Below the pieces are notes generated by a model, which saw only the letters and a program-made list of their open reading frames with translations, searched no databases and was not told the DNA's origin. A DNA stretch of 64,000 bases from Pictodentalium vernedei (lineage: Eukaryota > Mollusca > Scaphopoda > Dentaliida > Dentaliidae): positions 3,716,457 through 3,780,456 of the forward strand of contig CM062292.1 in NCBI GenBank assembly GCA_031216915.1, read 5' to 3'. Each line of letters starts with the position of its first letter. Position 1 is the stretch's first letter. A program made the translations under genes and the position numbers. Positions 22,346 through 33,820 of this stretch are shown piece after piece.

Positions 22346-23506
22346 TACGTCATAGCAATTAAAATCAAATTTAAAAATATGCTACGTCATAGCAATTAAA
22401 ATTATTAAGATTGAAAAATTGAAAAAAATAAATTTTTAAAAAATATGATCGCTCCCTTGTCGCCTTTGCCCCTCCCCTAAACCTCTTTCGACTCTCCTTG
22501 CCGGAGGTGGTTCGTACTCACCCGGTACCTGCTCCTGTCAACGGGCAACGAAAACCACATCTCTCACTACTAATGGCTCAAGAAATCGATGTTTGAAACA
22601 AATGTCCAATGTTTAGTAGCGAAAACGCCTTTTCTGCGTCGATTTTTCAACTAATTGTTTAGAATCGGATTCCAAGAATGGTTTAGGACATTTTCGTTTA
22701 GGATCGGAAGCGACACAAAGTCCAGCTCCTTTTATGGAATCATCGTAGGTTTCGGCGTAGTTTACGGCTTATTCCTATCTGAGAAATTAAAACTCCTTTT
22801 ATGGAATCATCGTAGGTTTCGGCGTAGTTTACGGCTTATTCCTATCTGAGAAATTAAAACATATATGTGAGGACTTTCTGGTATTGAAACAACACGAATG
22901 TCCCTGCTCGATCCAAAACGTTGATAATTTAAACAAAATTACAAGTTGGTTAGTATCAATAATTCAGAACCACACCGACTAGTTAGCTTTATGCAGTAAT
23001 AACTTTTGTCTTTTACCCGCATTAACCAAGGGCGTTGCTTTATTCAACTAATGATCAAATTATTAAAAAATAACTATTTGGCCGAAAAGGAGGGGGGGGG
23101 GGGGGTATTTTACTCTATAGTCTTGTGTGTTCATCTATAAACTCGCGGTGTGATGCAGGGCTGGTAGGTTAACTGGTTAAAAAAAATAACCTGTTAAGAA
23201 TTTTGTGACAGTTTAAAACTGAAAAAGAAGGGACGCGATGCGATCAAAACGTATTTTTGGCACACCAAAGGTTCGATCTAAAACAATTATTCTTGCGGAG
23301 TTTCAGACCTCATTAACACCGACTTTATGGACCCAGACCTCATTCACCCAGACAGAAATTGCAACATTATATATAAAATCCAAACAGTGATTAAGACGCT
23401 GTAACAAATCTCATCGAATCTCATCGAATCAAATGCCTGTGTTCCTACAGGCAGCCACTTCTTTCATTTTTTCACACTGCATTCTTCTTATGAGATTTGA
23501 AGGCTG
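22346..23506. other. Intergenic with a 67-bp tandem duplication
   Basis: The 67-bp stretch starting CTCCTTTTATGGAATCATCG is present twice in a row (22726-22859) with no mismatch that I can see, so the duplication is recent. A 14-G run lies at 23092-23105. The remainder shows no recognisable gene. Confidence 0.6.
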
Positions 23507-23510
23507 TTAA

Positions 23511-23754
23511 ACCTTTACCTAACATGAAAAGCAGACGACACTTGCAAAAAACATTCTTGAATAACTAATTTTTTTCAGTTTTTGTCTCAAAAACATAGGT
23601 TATGACCCCTCGTTGGAACGAGCTCGACGAGCTCGTTCCAACGAGGGGTCATAACCTATGTTTTTGAGACAAAAAATGAAAAAAATAATGAAAATCAATT
23701 GGCGATTTTTGAGAAGAGCGCTGGCCGGTTTTGGCCGTTACGTTGGGTAAAGGG
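23511..23754. mobile_element. piggyBac-like palindromic MITE, family C copy 1
   Basis: Flanked by TTAA on both sides (23507-23510, 23755-23758) with ends beginning CCTTTACCTAAC / GTTGGGTAAAGGG. The centre is a perfect long palindrome: GTCTCAAAAACATAGGTTAT, then GACCCCTCGTTGGAACGAGCTCG and its complement. The two outer arms are unlike each other (GCAGACGACACTTGCAA versus GGCCGGTTTTGGCCGTTACG). TTAA duplication and CCCTTT ends are the hallmark of piggyBac-type elements. Non-coding. Confidence 0.85.
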
Positions 23755-23879
23755 TTAATTCATTCTGTGGATATACAGTTAGCGGTGTTCACTTGTGCTT
23801 TTCTGTGACTGACATCCGACGCATACTGTACTTCGAGCGACCTTATTTTTGATCTCTCAAGATAGGCCCTCCTACATCT

Positions 23880-25465
23880 TGAATCTGGCAACATTTTATT
23901 AAAGAAAACGACAAAGCGAAGTTTAAATTTTGTGGCCATAAACTGCCCTTGATGGGAGGTAACAGCACACTCCGATATCAACTCAGCAACCGACATATCG
24001 TCTTGATAATAAACCGAAGGCCGCTCTACCATTCAAAGTATTATCGGCAGCAAGTACTTCTAAAAGAGAGTCGAGTAATGGCGATGTTATGGTTGTTGAT
24101 ACCACTTGTCGAGGTGCTTCAGGACGGATATTATCTGATAGTACTACTGAAGACAAAGGCATGGAAGTCATTGCAACTCTAGGTCAAGGTACAATCAGGT
24201 ATTTAATGGAAATACAGCGACCGTGTGCCACCTCAAGGCCAAAATCGATCACAAACTTGATTGTCAATTGTCTGGTTAAAGATCTTCAACCTCTTTCATT
24301 CGGTAAAGATCCGGGGATGGTTATTCATGGAACCCAACTACCAGACCCAAGGTCACAAGACTATTCGAAACCAAATGATGAGAGGGTACGAGGAAAAAAA
24401 GTGAACTGATACAATAATTAAACGAATTAGAAAGCGTGAGCCTAACCTGGACTAATTTGCAAATGGTTTGTTTTTTCTCCATCATGTGCCACTACACTAC
24501 CCCTGGTTAGATTATAAATCTTACAGCCTCGATAACCCGAGTCTAGATCGGAGGCACACTGCTGACCTGCAGAGTAAATTTCTCAATGAAACGCTCTTGC
24601 AAGTGAATATCAAAGCACTGGCGTGCATTCTTGACACGACTAGCCACATGAACAAGGCCCTCACGCTGGCTCAAGAAATTCAGTATGATTTTGGCTACAT
24701 TGCACATATCTTACAGCTGGCAGTTGCCGATCGTTGCAAGGCTGGGAACGGCAAGGTTTCGAAGGCGAAAGATAAAGTCAAAGATCTCATTAAGCATGCA
24801 CGAAAATCAGAAAACTTTATGAGAACAACGAAAATACAGAAGACACCTTCTTCCACAACGCTTCGCGAAACATGAATTACAACTAGACGTAGAGACGCGT
24901 TGGAACTCGACCGCAACTAGAAATTTACATACATCTCAAACTATTTAACTATAAACACAATGTGTACATCTGAAAAGAAAAAGCGTTTATTCTTGTCTCC
25001 TTCTGAAATTGACCTGCTAAATGATGTCATAAGCCCCCTTTATGATTTAAAGCAAACTACAGATCAGTGGCAAAATTCGAAAATTGTCGCCGCTACAACT
25101 GTTTATCCTATACTTTTTAGAGTCATTGATAGAATGCGTAAATATCGATTAAAGCACCCGTGTTAAGTTGCAGAAAACTTCAGACGACATTTCATTGCCA
25201 ATGTCCAGGATAGATTATCCAAGAAGGACACCAAAAGTCTGGGAGAGATGTCATTTCCAACCTCAGCCAACTATTTGGATCCTCACTTTGAAGATTTGAA
25301 TTGTGGCGACGAGACAGTTCCAAACTCGGTTAACACAACAGTAAAGTTAAAATTGGAAAAAGGTAAAGACCTGGATGAATCGCCTTTCGATTATGTTCCT
25401 TTCGTCAATCTGCCCTGTAAAGTTGCCATACCATTAATGTTAACGTCCTTGACGAATTAAGTATA
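23880..25465 (+). pseudogene. hAT-superfamily transposase relic 2
   Basis: BED-finger-like segment KENDKAKFKFCGHKLPLMGG followed by NSTLRYQLSNRH (23900-23995); the first cysteine of the finger appears lost. Then RPKSITNLIVNCLVKDLQPL (24237-24300), the typical hAT linker preceding the core; MNKALTLAQEIQYDFGYIAH then ILQLAVADRC (24650-24740), the core motif; EIDLLNDVISPLYDLKQTTD with TVYPILFRVIDRM (25008-25135); and SANYLDPHFEDL (25260). Frameshifts and stops (for example 24872 and 25165) break it. It is a different family from relic 1, judging by the motifs. The catalytic C-terminal dimerisation block is not seen; the relic ends near the MITE at 25546. Confidence 0.8.
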
Positions 25466-25545
25466 GATATTTTGAAAGTCGTATATATACATAATTGTAT
25501 ATATATTCGTATAATTGATTGTGTTCCTCTTCCAAACTATGTCAA

Positions 25546-25784
25546 CCCTTTCGACTCGTAAAACCGATTTTTCGGTCCAAGGAATAATTTCTTCCCATTT
25601 TTGTCTCATTATAAGAGGTCAATACACGGAGCGTTAATGATAAAATAATAACTGCGGTCTGCAGCCAGACGGCTGCAGACTGCAGTTATTATTTTATTAT
25701 CCCGGTATATGGATATTGGACTGACCCTTCTCACTGTAAGTGTACACAAAACGATACCATTCCAGGAAACGAGGGTTGAAAGGG
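25546..25784. mobile_element. piggyBac-like palindromic MITE, family E
   Basis: Bounded by TCAA (25542-25545) and TTAA (25785-25788) with ends CCCTTTCGACTCG / CGAGGGTTGAAAGGG. Central palindrome with arms AATAATAACTGCGGTCTGCAG / CTGCAGACTGCAGTTATTATT around CCAGACGG. It shares only the CCCTTT terminal type with families C and D. Confidence 0.75.
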
Positions 25785-27464
25785 TTAAAAGCGTAGATAC
25801 GTAACATGAGTAAATTGTATTACAATATTTTCATATATTTTTTATTGGCGAGTGGTTTTCAACTTCGAGACAGTATAGAACGGACTCTGCCTTGAATATA
25901 ACGTTACACCAATACAATATAGCATTCAAAAATGTGTTGGGAAAACTAGGCTTAGGATCCGGTCAACAACATGTAAGAACACGTCTGACTGGTGGCAACG
26001 TATTTTCATTGACGACGTTGGAACTCGCTTGAGCTAATCGAATACTACGTTGAGTCAACGAATTGATTCGACACAAAAGAACAGTGTAACGAAACAGACA
26101 TTGTACAGTGTGTCGGAGGTGACATTTTGTTCTTTAGACATGCAAGTATATTCACTTAATTCATGTTTAATCGTGGTATAAATTAATAGTAAGTAGGGGA
26201 GGGCGCGGGAGATTAGTAGACGACATTGTGTTTACTTTTTATATATTTACCCTACAAAGCTCCCACTTAGGACATTTCGTGACTCCCGAAGTGAAGCCTA
26301 GCTGTGTTCTCTCTTATTCAACGGCACACACTAACACAATTCTCAGATATATTTAGTCAAGATCGTAGCTGAATGCACATGGGCTACAAATCACTTTATC
26401 TTTTATGTGATGTTGATCACACTGTTTGACGTAACCTTTAGAGAAAGACGTTCAGGACAAAGAGTAAACAGTAATTGATTAAACTTATTGTGTTTCGTGC
26501 TTTGGTACCATGCTTTCGGCACAACACCTTTATTGATTCCCAAGAAAGTTATCGTACTTCTTGTACATGAACTAATTCAGTGTTTTCAAAAGAATAAATA
26601 CACGCGCATTTATTTAAATAAGTGCAACGCTGAAAAAAAACATTATTTGTCCAAGCATATTGCAGTTTTGAGTGCAGAGTTGCGCCGAAGATTCGACTGG
26701 TGACGCGATAGTTAACTTGGGTCGATAACTATCGATAAAAATAAGTGGGATAATATAAATGGTCGCATTTCTGTACGTTTAATTGAAAGTCAATGCATGG
26801 TAGTTTTGAGAAATACAGCAATATAACCTGTTTCGCAAAGTACATAGATAACAGAAATTTAAAATTTTAAATTTTATTTGTGAACTTATACTGGGATTTG
26901 TGAGGTATGAGTTTTTTCATCTACATTACGGTTACGCAAATGAAGTATTTTCTGAAGAATATGTAAGTATATAACTAATACATTACCTTTCATCATAAGA
27001 AAGCCATATTACCTGTTGAATGCTTTAACTGTCAACTGTAGCATCAAGTATTTATCACAAAGACTAAGCAAAAAAGACAAGGAAATCAGTAAATCATTTT
27101 GAAAGATTAATATCTATTGCAATTTATATATTACCCAAGTAAAAATGTCTGGACAATGACGTGGTAAAGCATGCCACAGAATTGTATGTTTTTAGTTCAC
27201 ACGGTTGAACTTAACTAATCACTTACCGTCCGTCATCCGTCACCCTCGTCGTCGTCCGTCGCCGTCTGTCGCGAACTTTACATTATCGACTTCTCAAAAA
27301 GTACGGGACCGAATTGAAAGAAATTCGATATGCGTATTGCTTGTAATAAGCCGATTCAGCTTTGTGAAAATAAATTTGCCACGCCCTCACGGTCCACCAG
27401 AAAGGTAATAATTCTGTTTGCACATACCTTTTGTTTTTAAATTTAAAAAAAAACCTATTCTTCA
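25785..27464. other. Intergenic, nothing recognised
   Basis: AT-rich sequence with only short open frames and no palindrome, satellite or domain that I can identify. A small CGTC-rich simple stretch occurs at about 27225-27270. Confidence 0.35.
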
Positions 27465-28860
27465 GAACCACAAATCAAAATATTTTAATATTTGGAAAAC
27501 AATATCCTTAAGAAAGTAAGTTCTAACTTGATCTTATCAAATCCCTGGGCTCATGCTTAGGCTCCCGCATGAAAGACCATTTATTAACTTAGTAGAACAT
27601 CTCAACATTCTTTAAAAATCTACTTTTTCAGATCCACATGTCAGGAACTTCTATTTGGTATGCAACATTCGTAACGTTTGATTAAATTAAATCCCTGAGG
27701 TCACACCTGACTTCCATGTGTGAGACCAAATTTCAACTTGGTGCAGTATGAACAAAATGCTTTAAAAATCGTTTCTTCAGACCCAGCACTCAGAATCTTT
27801 TGATATTCGGTATTCTCCATCTGTATGGGGTCGGATTCAAGTTCGTTTAAACCAAGCCCCCTTGTTCATATTTAGGCTCCCATTTTTTAACTTGGTGCAA
27901 TATTAGGGCAATTAGTTGAAACTCATCTTCTTCAGATCCACCAGTCCAAATCTTGTGATGTTTTTGCATTCAACTCACTAATGAGATCATATTCACATTT
28001 GTTCAAATCTGGTCTCGGTATACATACGTGGGCTTCCAATAGGACTAAAGGAACCCACATTTTGACTTGAGGCAATATGAGAAAAATTTCTTTAAAATCT
28101 CCCTCAGATCTTCCTATTACAGTCTTTTAATATTTTGTACTCAAGATGTCGTCGCCTGAGTGCTAGAATGTTCTATGTCCCATAGGGGAGATAATACATA
28201 GTCCCATAGGGGAAATAATATATAGTCCCATAGGGGAGATAATGTATAGTCCCATAGGGGAGATAATATATAGTCCCATAGGGGAGATAATGTATAGTCC
28301 CATAGGGGACATAATGTATAGTCCCATAGGGGAGATAATATATAGTTCCATAGGGGAGATAATATATAGTCCCATAGGGGAGATAATATATAGTCCCATA
28401 GGGGAGATAATATACCGTTCCATAGGGGAGATAATATATAGTCCCATAGGGGACATAATATATAGTCCCATAGGGGAGATAATATATAGTCCGATAGGGG
28501 AGATAATATATAGTCCCATAGGGGAAATAATATATAGTCCCATAGGGGAGATAATATATAGTCCCATAGGGGAGATAATATACCGTTCCATAGGGGACAT
28601 AGGACATTCTAGCACTCAGGCGACGATTTTTAGAAGAATCAGGTTCCAATTTATTCAAATCAGGTTACTAGATTCATATCTGGCTTCCAAATGGTTGTCC
28701 ATTATTTTACTTAGTGCTCTATGCGAACAATTGTTTTTAAATCTCAATCTTTCAAAATATTTTGGTATTTGTATTTGTATTTGGTATTTGGGGAATCAGA
28801 TAAAAGTTTGTTCAAATCAAATCAGTGCGCTCATATTTGCACAGAAAGCCCGCATATTAG
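27465..28860. repeat. Diverged ~190-bp tandem repeat (about five units), interrupted
   Basis: Recurring blocks in the same order: CTTCAGATCCAC, then (T)TTTGATATTTGGTAT, then GTTCAAATC(A), then CTCATATTTAGGCTCCCA, then TTTTAACTTGGTGCAATATG, then TTTAAAAATC. Units begin near 27465, 27630, 27775, 27938 and 28108, and the pattern resumes after the TIR-bounded minisatellite (28147-28627) with GTTCCAATTTATTCAAATCA. The age differs strongly from the fresh 24-bp array inside it. Similar FTTCAAATC-type tandem repeats are, as I recall, common in molluscs and amphioxus. Confidence 0.6.
28147..28627. mobile_element. TIR-bounded element with a 24-bp minisatellite core
   Basis: Left end TCGTCGCCTGAGTGCTAGAA (28148) and right end TTCTAGCACTCAGGCGACGA (ending 28627) are perfect inverted repeats that continue into the CCCATAGGGGA motif. 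Between them (about 28179-28605) lie about 17 units of 24 bp, CCCATAGGGGAGATAATATA plus TAGT. Because 24 is divisible by three and the unit lacks stops in several frames, both strands show long 8-residue repeat open frames (YSPIGEII..., ISPMGLYI...), which I regard as spurious. The layout recalls bivalve 'pearl'-type elements with tandem cores. Confidence 0.8.
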
Positions 28861-29746
28861 GGTGGGATGGGGCTGATTGTGTGATCTTTTCTACTCAAAA
28901 TGGTTTTGTTGAAATTAGAGAGGTTTTATGCAAAACAATCTTTCCCGTATGACCTCCATAGGGTGGTAGTATGTGGATATGCCCATTGGTTGAAATTTAT
29001 ACCCAACTGTGTGAAATCTTTTGTTTTGCTTAAAATCCCTTGGAAGCCTTTGAGGAAAAAGAAGAAATCGCCCAGAGTACTGCAGGGTTTGTCACTTTTT
29101 ACAGTTGTAATGGAAATGTTGACATTTAAATACTGTGACGTGGACAAATTTATGAATAACTAGATTGTTTTCAAATCGCAAAGCAAATTTCCAGAAGACA
29201 TACTGCAAAGCAGGGTCAACGTCGAGAGTGCGGACAGCATTGTTTTACCGGCAAACAGCATTCTGGCCGCCATTGTGTGTCTATTGTGATTATACTATAA
29301 AAAATGTCGAAAAGCAAACCCTGAAAAATGTTGAAAAGAGAATGTATACACAGAGACGTAAGATTTGCATCCCCGACATTGTTTACATCACTAAAATCTG
29401 ATGTGCGATTCTAAAAACGTTTTTAACTTTGTAGTTTGGATCACGGGTATGACAATTTCCTAAATATCGACTTGATGCAGAGAAAATTGAATTTGACACC
29501 CTCGATAGGCATTTACGTCATATTGTCAGCAATAATCGGGAAATGTAAATAACAATTGGAAATATCTGACTTCGGTTATTCCTCTACCCGCCCATTGTAG
29601 AACGTAGTGCTAAGTTTTGCAGTTTTGGGGGCAGGTCTGTTAGCAAATGAGAGGAAATTGGCTGCAAAGTTGTATACGTCATATATCCGGTATGTAAGGT
29701 CGGATTTTCATTTGTTTCCCCAGCTTTATGGTTGGGACCATGGATG
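28861..29746. other. Intergenic, nothing recognised
   Basis: Several 60-90-aa open frames overlap on both strands without recognisable domains. No repeat or RNA gene was seen. Confidence 0.35.
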
Positions 29747-29750
29747 TTAA

Positions 29751-29978
29751 CTCTTTACCCAACGCCGAAGATATTAAAATTTATTATTTTAAATATTATT
29801 TTTTTAAATTTTTCAAAAAAAATCAACAAAACCATATCATGTGACCCCACATTGGAAGGAGCTCCAACGAGGGGTCACATGATGTGGTTTTGTTGAATGT
29901 TTTTGAAATAAAATATTGTTTCAACTGCTGAATTTTCATATTACGCGGTCGGATGCGGGCGATTCGTTAGGTAAAGGG
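29751..29978. mobile_element. piggyBac-like palindromic MITE, family D copy 1
   Basis: TTAA at 29747-29750 and 29979-29982; ends CTCTTTACCCAACG / CGTTAGGTAAAGGG. Core arms CAACAAAACCATATCATGTG and ACATGATGTGGTTTTGTTG surround a shortened GGAAGGAGCTCC / AACGAGGGGTCA palindrome. Outer arms carry GATATTAAAATTTATTATTT on one side and GCGGTCGGATGCGGGCGATT on the other. Confidence 0.8.
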
Positions 29979-29982
29979 TTAA

Positions 29983-30785
29983 AAGGTTACATGGTTAAAC
30001 CGTTCAAACGTGGAATTTAATTTTTACACCCCCTTTTTGCACCCCTTTCAGAATTAGCGACATGGCGGTCAGTTTGTTGCGACAGGGGGCATACAAATAT
30101 TTCTAAACATCATTCCAACAATCTCTTTCCCTGTGAGTTTAACTTCTGTGGGGGGGGGGGGGGGGGGGGGGGTACAAAATTGGAGGTGGTGTAAAAACAT
30201 AAACTGAAGTTAAAACGTCAAACATGACGTTAAAGCAACAATTCTCAACCAACTATTTTTTTATTGTTCGAACTCTACAACATACTAAATTTCCATGTAA
30301 ATCTGACAAGCTTTATTTGTTTCCGATGTTGATGTCCTACCATCACCCCAAAGTCAGCCTAGATCAATTCTCAGTCGGCTATAAGCCGATTGCATTTTAT
30401 ATTGGTGCTTATTGCTGATTATATTTCCCAAATTTCGAACGTGAATATTTAGCCAGAGGGCAGATGTGAGCTGTTCGTAAGAAACGTCAAATATTGGACG
30501 TTATTTTGGATAAAGGGGCAAATTTGAAACTGTAACAAATACATTTAATGGCGCCATCCGGCCAGTAAAGAAATATGAAAATGCATAGCTCTGTGTATTC
30601 GTTATGCGGGGCTTTCTGTTATTGAAAAACAGCGTTTTTTAATAAGAATTCTGCAAAATAACCCCCATATTTGAAGTCATGTAAAAGTGTAAAAACAAAT
30701 GCCATGTTTCAAAAAAGTCAAAAAACCTACCTCTTCATTTTGGAGCCCTGCAATATATTAAAAATTAATAAGAAATCGGCCGGTT
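29983..30785. other. Intergenic with a 23-G run
   Basis: The longest G run of the window is at 30150-30172. No gene or repeat is recognised in the rest. Confidence 0.4.
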
Positions 30786-31548
30786 CAGTTAAAACTAGAA
30801 ATCCTGTCGCGAACTGTGCGCTTATCTAGGCTTAATTGCGCGTAGGAATTGCGCGCAATTGTCATATCAAATGGCACCCAAAGCAAGGCAGGTTCTCCTT
30901 GTTACCCATAGCAAACACAAGCAATGTTCCTGCCAATGGACCTCCGGGTTACCCGGAGGTCCATTGGCTGAAACTTTGCTTGTGCACAGGCCATATGTGC
31001 TGAATTTGATAGTTTAAACATTGTTTTATTTCATAAATAAATACAAGTGCACAAGATATGAAATAACATGATTTAACAAGAGCTTGTGAAATCTGGATTC
31101 ATCAGCAAGCCGAAACTTATGTAAGCTGTTTCCAACTGGCAACACGCACAGTAAACTTTCATGGCATTTAATACACTTTTATCATCATGAAATTATTTTG
31201 AGAATAGTTGTAAAAGAAGGGGTAAAGGGCAGAGAATACCCAGGGTCAAGTCAGCTGTTTCCTTAAGTGTCGCGGAATGGGAGAGACAGTTGACGCTGCA
31301 ATGAGGTCAGCTTAAGTACATGTAGACGAATTAAGAGGTGAAGAGCGTTTAACAAAAGAATCTCACCCGGAGGTCAGATTACTCTCACGGATAGATAAAG
31401 CCCCAATGGAATTTGGTGAGAGGGTGTCGTGGGAACAGCCCTGCTGTACAGAATTTGATAGCCTTACTATCGCCATAACGCGTAGATTAACGCGCAAATT
31501 GACGTGCTATTTGTGCGCATTTCAGGACAGGACTTCTAGTTTTAACTG
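30786..31548 (-). mobile_element. MITE family B copy 3, minus strand, split by an insertion
   Basis: Ends CAGTTAAAACTAGAAATCCT and GGACTTCTAGTTTTAACTG. The inner sequence is the reverse complement of copies 1 and 2, including the CCAATGGACCTCCGGG palindrome at about 30932-30970. A 438-bp foreign segment (31013-31450) lies inside, flanked by the 11-bp duplication GAATTTGATAG (31002-31012 and 31451-31461). The right flank is TA; the left flank is TT. Confidence 0.85.
31013..31450 (-). mobile_element. Retroposon-like insertion with AATGTTTAAA tail
   Basis: A 438-bp insertion inside the family B MITE with an 11-bp target duplication. Read on the minus strand it ends ATTTATGAAATAAAACAATGTTTAAA-like (31013-31040), nearly the same 3' terminus as the insertion at 33393-33759. 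No tRNA head is evident. It is probably a SINE or a 5'-truncated LINE; I cannot name the family. Confidence 0.6.
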
Positions 31549-32045
31549 TATTTAATTATTGGTGATGTGTATGTAATCAGAAAATACGGCCAGAGCCCGT
31601 CAGAATTTCACAAGTCGGTTTCATATTGTTAGATATGTTTTTGTTGGAAATGGTATTTCCAAAATTTGAAAGAGGACCGATTAATACTGGAGCTGATATT
31701 AAGAAAAAGAAGTAAAACTCGCACCGCTCACACCGCTCACACCGCGGACATATAAGCTGAAAGTTTCATTCGTCAGTTTTCAGAAGAAATCAGGGCGTAT
31801 AATGATGCCGAATTTCGTGAGATGCGAAGTACCTAAAATCGTGTGTGAATAAAATAATGAATTACATTACGTCATTCGTCAGTAGTGTAAACTAGTCATG
31901 GGTGGTGAATCGAACGTTAAATTAAATTAGTCTTTAAACAAAGTGTTTTGCTGAGTGCCTCAGGCCGCCAGGAACCAATTGTTCATCTTTTTTTTTTTTT
32001 TCTTTTTTTCGTAACTTCTATCTTGTTGTTTCTCTTGTTCTGAAT

Positions 32046-32088
<43 letters not shown>

Positions 32089-32387
32089 TCTATCTATTCA
32101 TTTATTTTAATTAACCTGTACATACCTAATAAGGTAGCAAACCAAAAAAGTATTTTACTAATAGAATCCCACCAACGCGCCACTTCATTTGACTTCAACA
32201 TCTGATATCGAATGTTCAACATATTACAGAGGTAGTCAATAGTGTGTATGGCTGACTGTTTGGCGCAACATGGCGATCATTTCAATCGCGGTTATGGTAA
32301 GATACGGCGATTATCTTCGTAAATTGGCCGTCTATTGAAGTATACACTGGTCGGGGTACCCACCCAAGAACAAAATGAGCATCAAAC
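31549..32387. repeat. Intergenic with (TTTA)n microsatellite
   Basis: A poly-T tract lies near 31989-32002 and about 14 units of ATTT at 32044-32090, with decayed units to 32110. The rest (31560-31980 and 32110-32387) shows no recognisable gene. Confidence 0.6.
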
Positions 32388-32470
32388 ATTTTTAACAAAA
32401 CTATATCATGTGACCGCCCATTGGCATGAGCTCATCGAGGGTCACGTGATATCGTTCTGTTGAATATCTT
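32388..32470. mobile_element. Family D palindrome core, fragment
   Basis: Arms AACAAAACTATATCATGTGACC and GGTCACGTGATATCGTTCTGTT around CATTGGCATGAGCTCATCGA match the family D core with decay. The TTAA ends are not visible, so it is a fragment. Confidence 0.55.
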
Positions 32471-32656
32471 TTTATAAAAAAAACGAAAAACAATAATTGA
32501 AATAAAATAAAAAAAAAATATAATTAAAGTAAGTTTCGCAATTTACATAGCATGTGTAGACTTATCGTTACATACATAAAACTTAGGAGCTATACTTAGT
32601 CTGTTATGATAGATTATCTTACAATCAACACGCATTTTGTCAGTATTAACTCCGCA

Positions 32657-32975
32657 ACTGTCGTGTATCCGACCTCCTGATACAGATGTTTGTATCAGGG
32701 GGGTCGGATACAAGCACGTTCCTCTCACGTGAGTTCCATTTTTTTTTCTTTTTGGTGATCCGTATGAATAAATAGTTCGTTATATATACGTCTACATTCT
32801 TGTCTTACCCCAATATATTGTAAGATAAAATGATTATTACCATTATGTGGATGTACAAAATATGTATCCCAGTCTCGCTCCGGGTTCTAAGGGTAGAGGG
32901 TAGTCTTCCACTTGCCGTGATCTGCCTTTAGAACTCGGATACATATTTTGTACATCCACATAATTGTAATAATCT
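32657..32975. repeat. Two inverted repeats (32657-32708 and 32848-32972)
   Basis: The first pairs TGTATCCGACC and GGTCGGATACA around TGATACAGATGTTTGTATCA. The second pairs TGTGGATGTACAAAATATGTATCC and GGATACATATTTTGTACATCCACA over about 125 bp with a non-palindromic middle. Both contain a shared GTATCC/GGATAC word. MITE-like, superfamily unknown. Confidence 0.65.
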
Positions 32976-33080
32976 CTATTTATCATCCTAAGGTGACATA
33001 TATAATCCCCGAGGCGGAATAGAGGGTGGTAATGTTTTCTTCCGTGAGAAAGAATGTACCATTGTGCTGACATTCCATAG

Positions 33081-33820
33081 ATTATTTATTTATGTATTGG
33101 AGTTTAACAAGACTTTCGACAACCAGGTTCAAATCATGTCGGATAGGTTTACGGGTGGAGGACGCCGGGGTACCCAGCGTAAACCACCGAGCAATATCTA
33201 GCAACTGTTAGGCTCCCTATCGTACTTATTCCATACACGCAGGGCTAGTATTGGTTGAAGACAGGTGCACCATATACGTGCCGTACGCCTTAGTGCACAG
33301 TACCACCGTGTCCGCGCGCGGGCAATCGGAATTAAGTGCCTCCGCCAAGGACACAACACAGTTATCCCTGGTTAGGATCAAACCTGGGACCTGGGTATAT
33401 ACGTATGCATGTATACATGCATATATGCATGTGTTAGTACATGCGCATACCACAACGTTTCACTCCATTCACCCATCGTCCATCAATTTGGTGCGAATAT
33501 ACATGACTACAAAATTACTGCGAGTCACGCCATATTGTTCCCATGTTCCTTACCTTGTGTGAAGATAATGTACCTTATATTCTAGCTTTACAAATTTAAT
33601 TATGTATTTTCTGATCCTTGTCATTGTCTCCAAGTTGACTCTTGCTGTTGGTGGAAACGGACTTCCATAAGCTTATAGCTTTCTGTCGAATCCACATCAA
33701 TGTACTATGTAATTATTGTTATAACGTCGCATTTACGAAATAAATAATGTTTAAATCAAATCAAACCTGGGACCTCTTTGTTTGAAGTTCAATGCCGTAA
33801 CAGTGACCCACCGCGCTCCC
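33081..33820 (-). mobile_element. tRNA-derived SINE, minus strand, split by a LINE-like insertion
   Basis: The minus strand gives the SINE family: tRNA-like head ending at CGCGGTGGGTC (33811-33820 complement), GTGTTGTGTCCTTGGCGGAGG, GTGCACCTGTCTTCAACCAA, GGTTTACGCTGGGTACCCCGGCGTCCTCCACCC and a TTAAACTCCAATACATAAATAAATAAT tail. A 367-bp segment (33393-33759) is inserted and flanked by the perfect 16-bp duplication ATCAAACCTGGGACCT (33377-33392 and 33760-33775). Confidence 0.85.
33393..33759 (+). mobile_element. 5'-truncated LINE-like tail inserted in a SINE
   Basis: A 367-bp insertion with a 16-bp target duplication. It begins with an alternating purine-pyrimidine stretch (GTATATACGTATGCATGTATACATGC) and ends ATTTACGAAATAAATAATGTTTAAATCAA. 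The tail type and target duplication indicate retroposition; the 3' terminus closely resembles that of 31013-31450. There is no coding sequence, so the LINE clade is unknown. Confidence 0.65.

Noticed and set aside
27225..27408. Possible exon near a CGTC-rich stretch
   Set aside because: Simple-sequence composition, no splice-site pair or domain that I could support.
28163..28952. Long open frames on both strands (150-236 codons) encoding 8-residue repeats
   Set aside because: They result from a 24-bp tandem unit that is divisible by three and lacks stops. The frames overlap on both strands, and the reading beyond the array has no domain.
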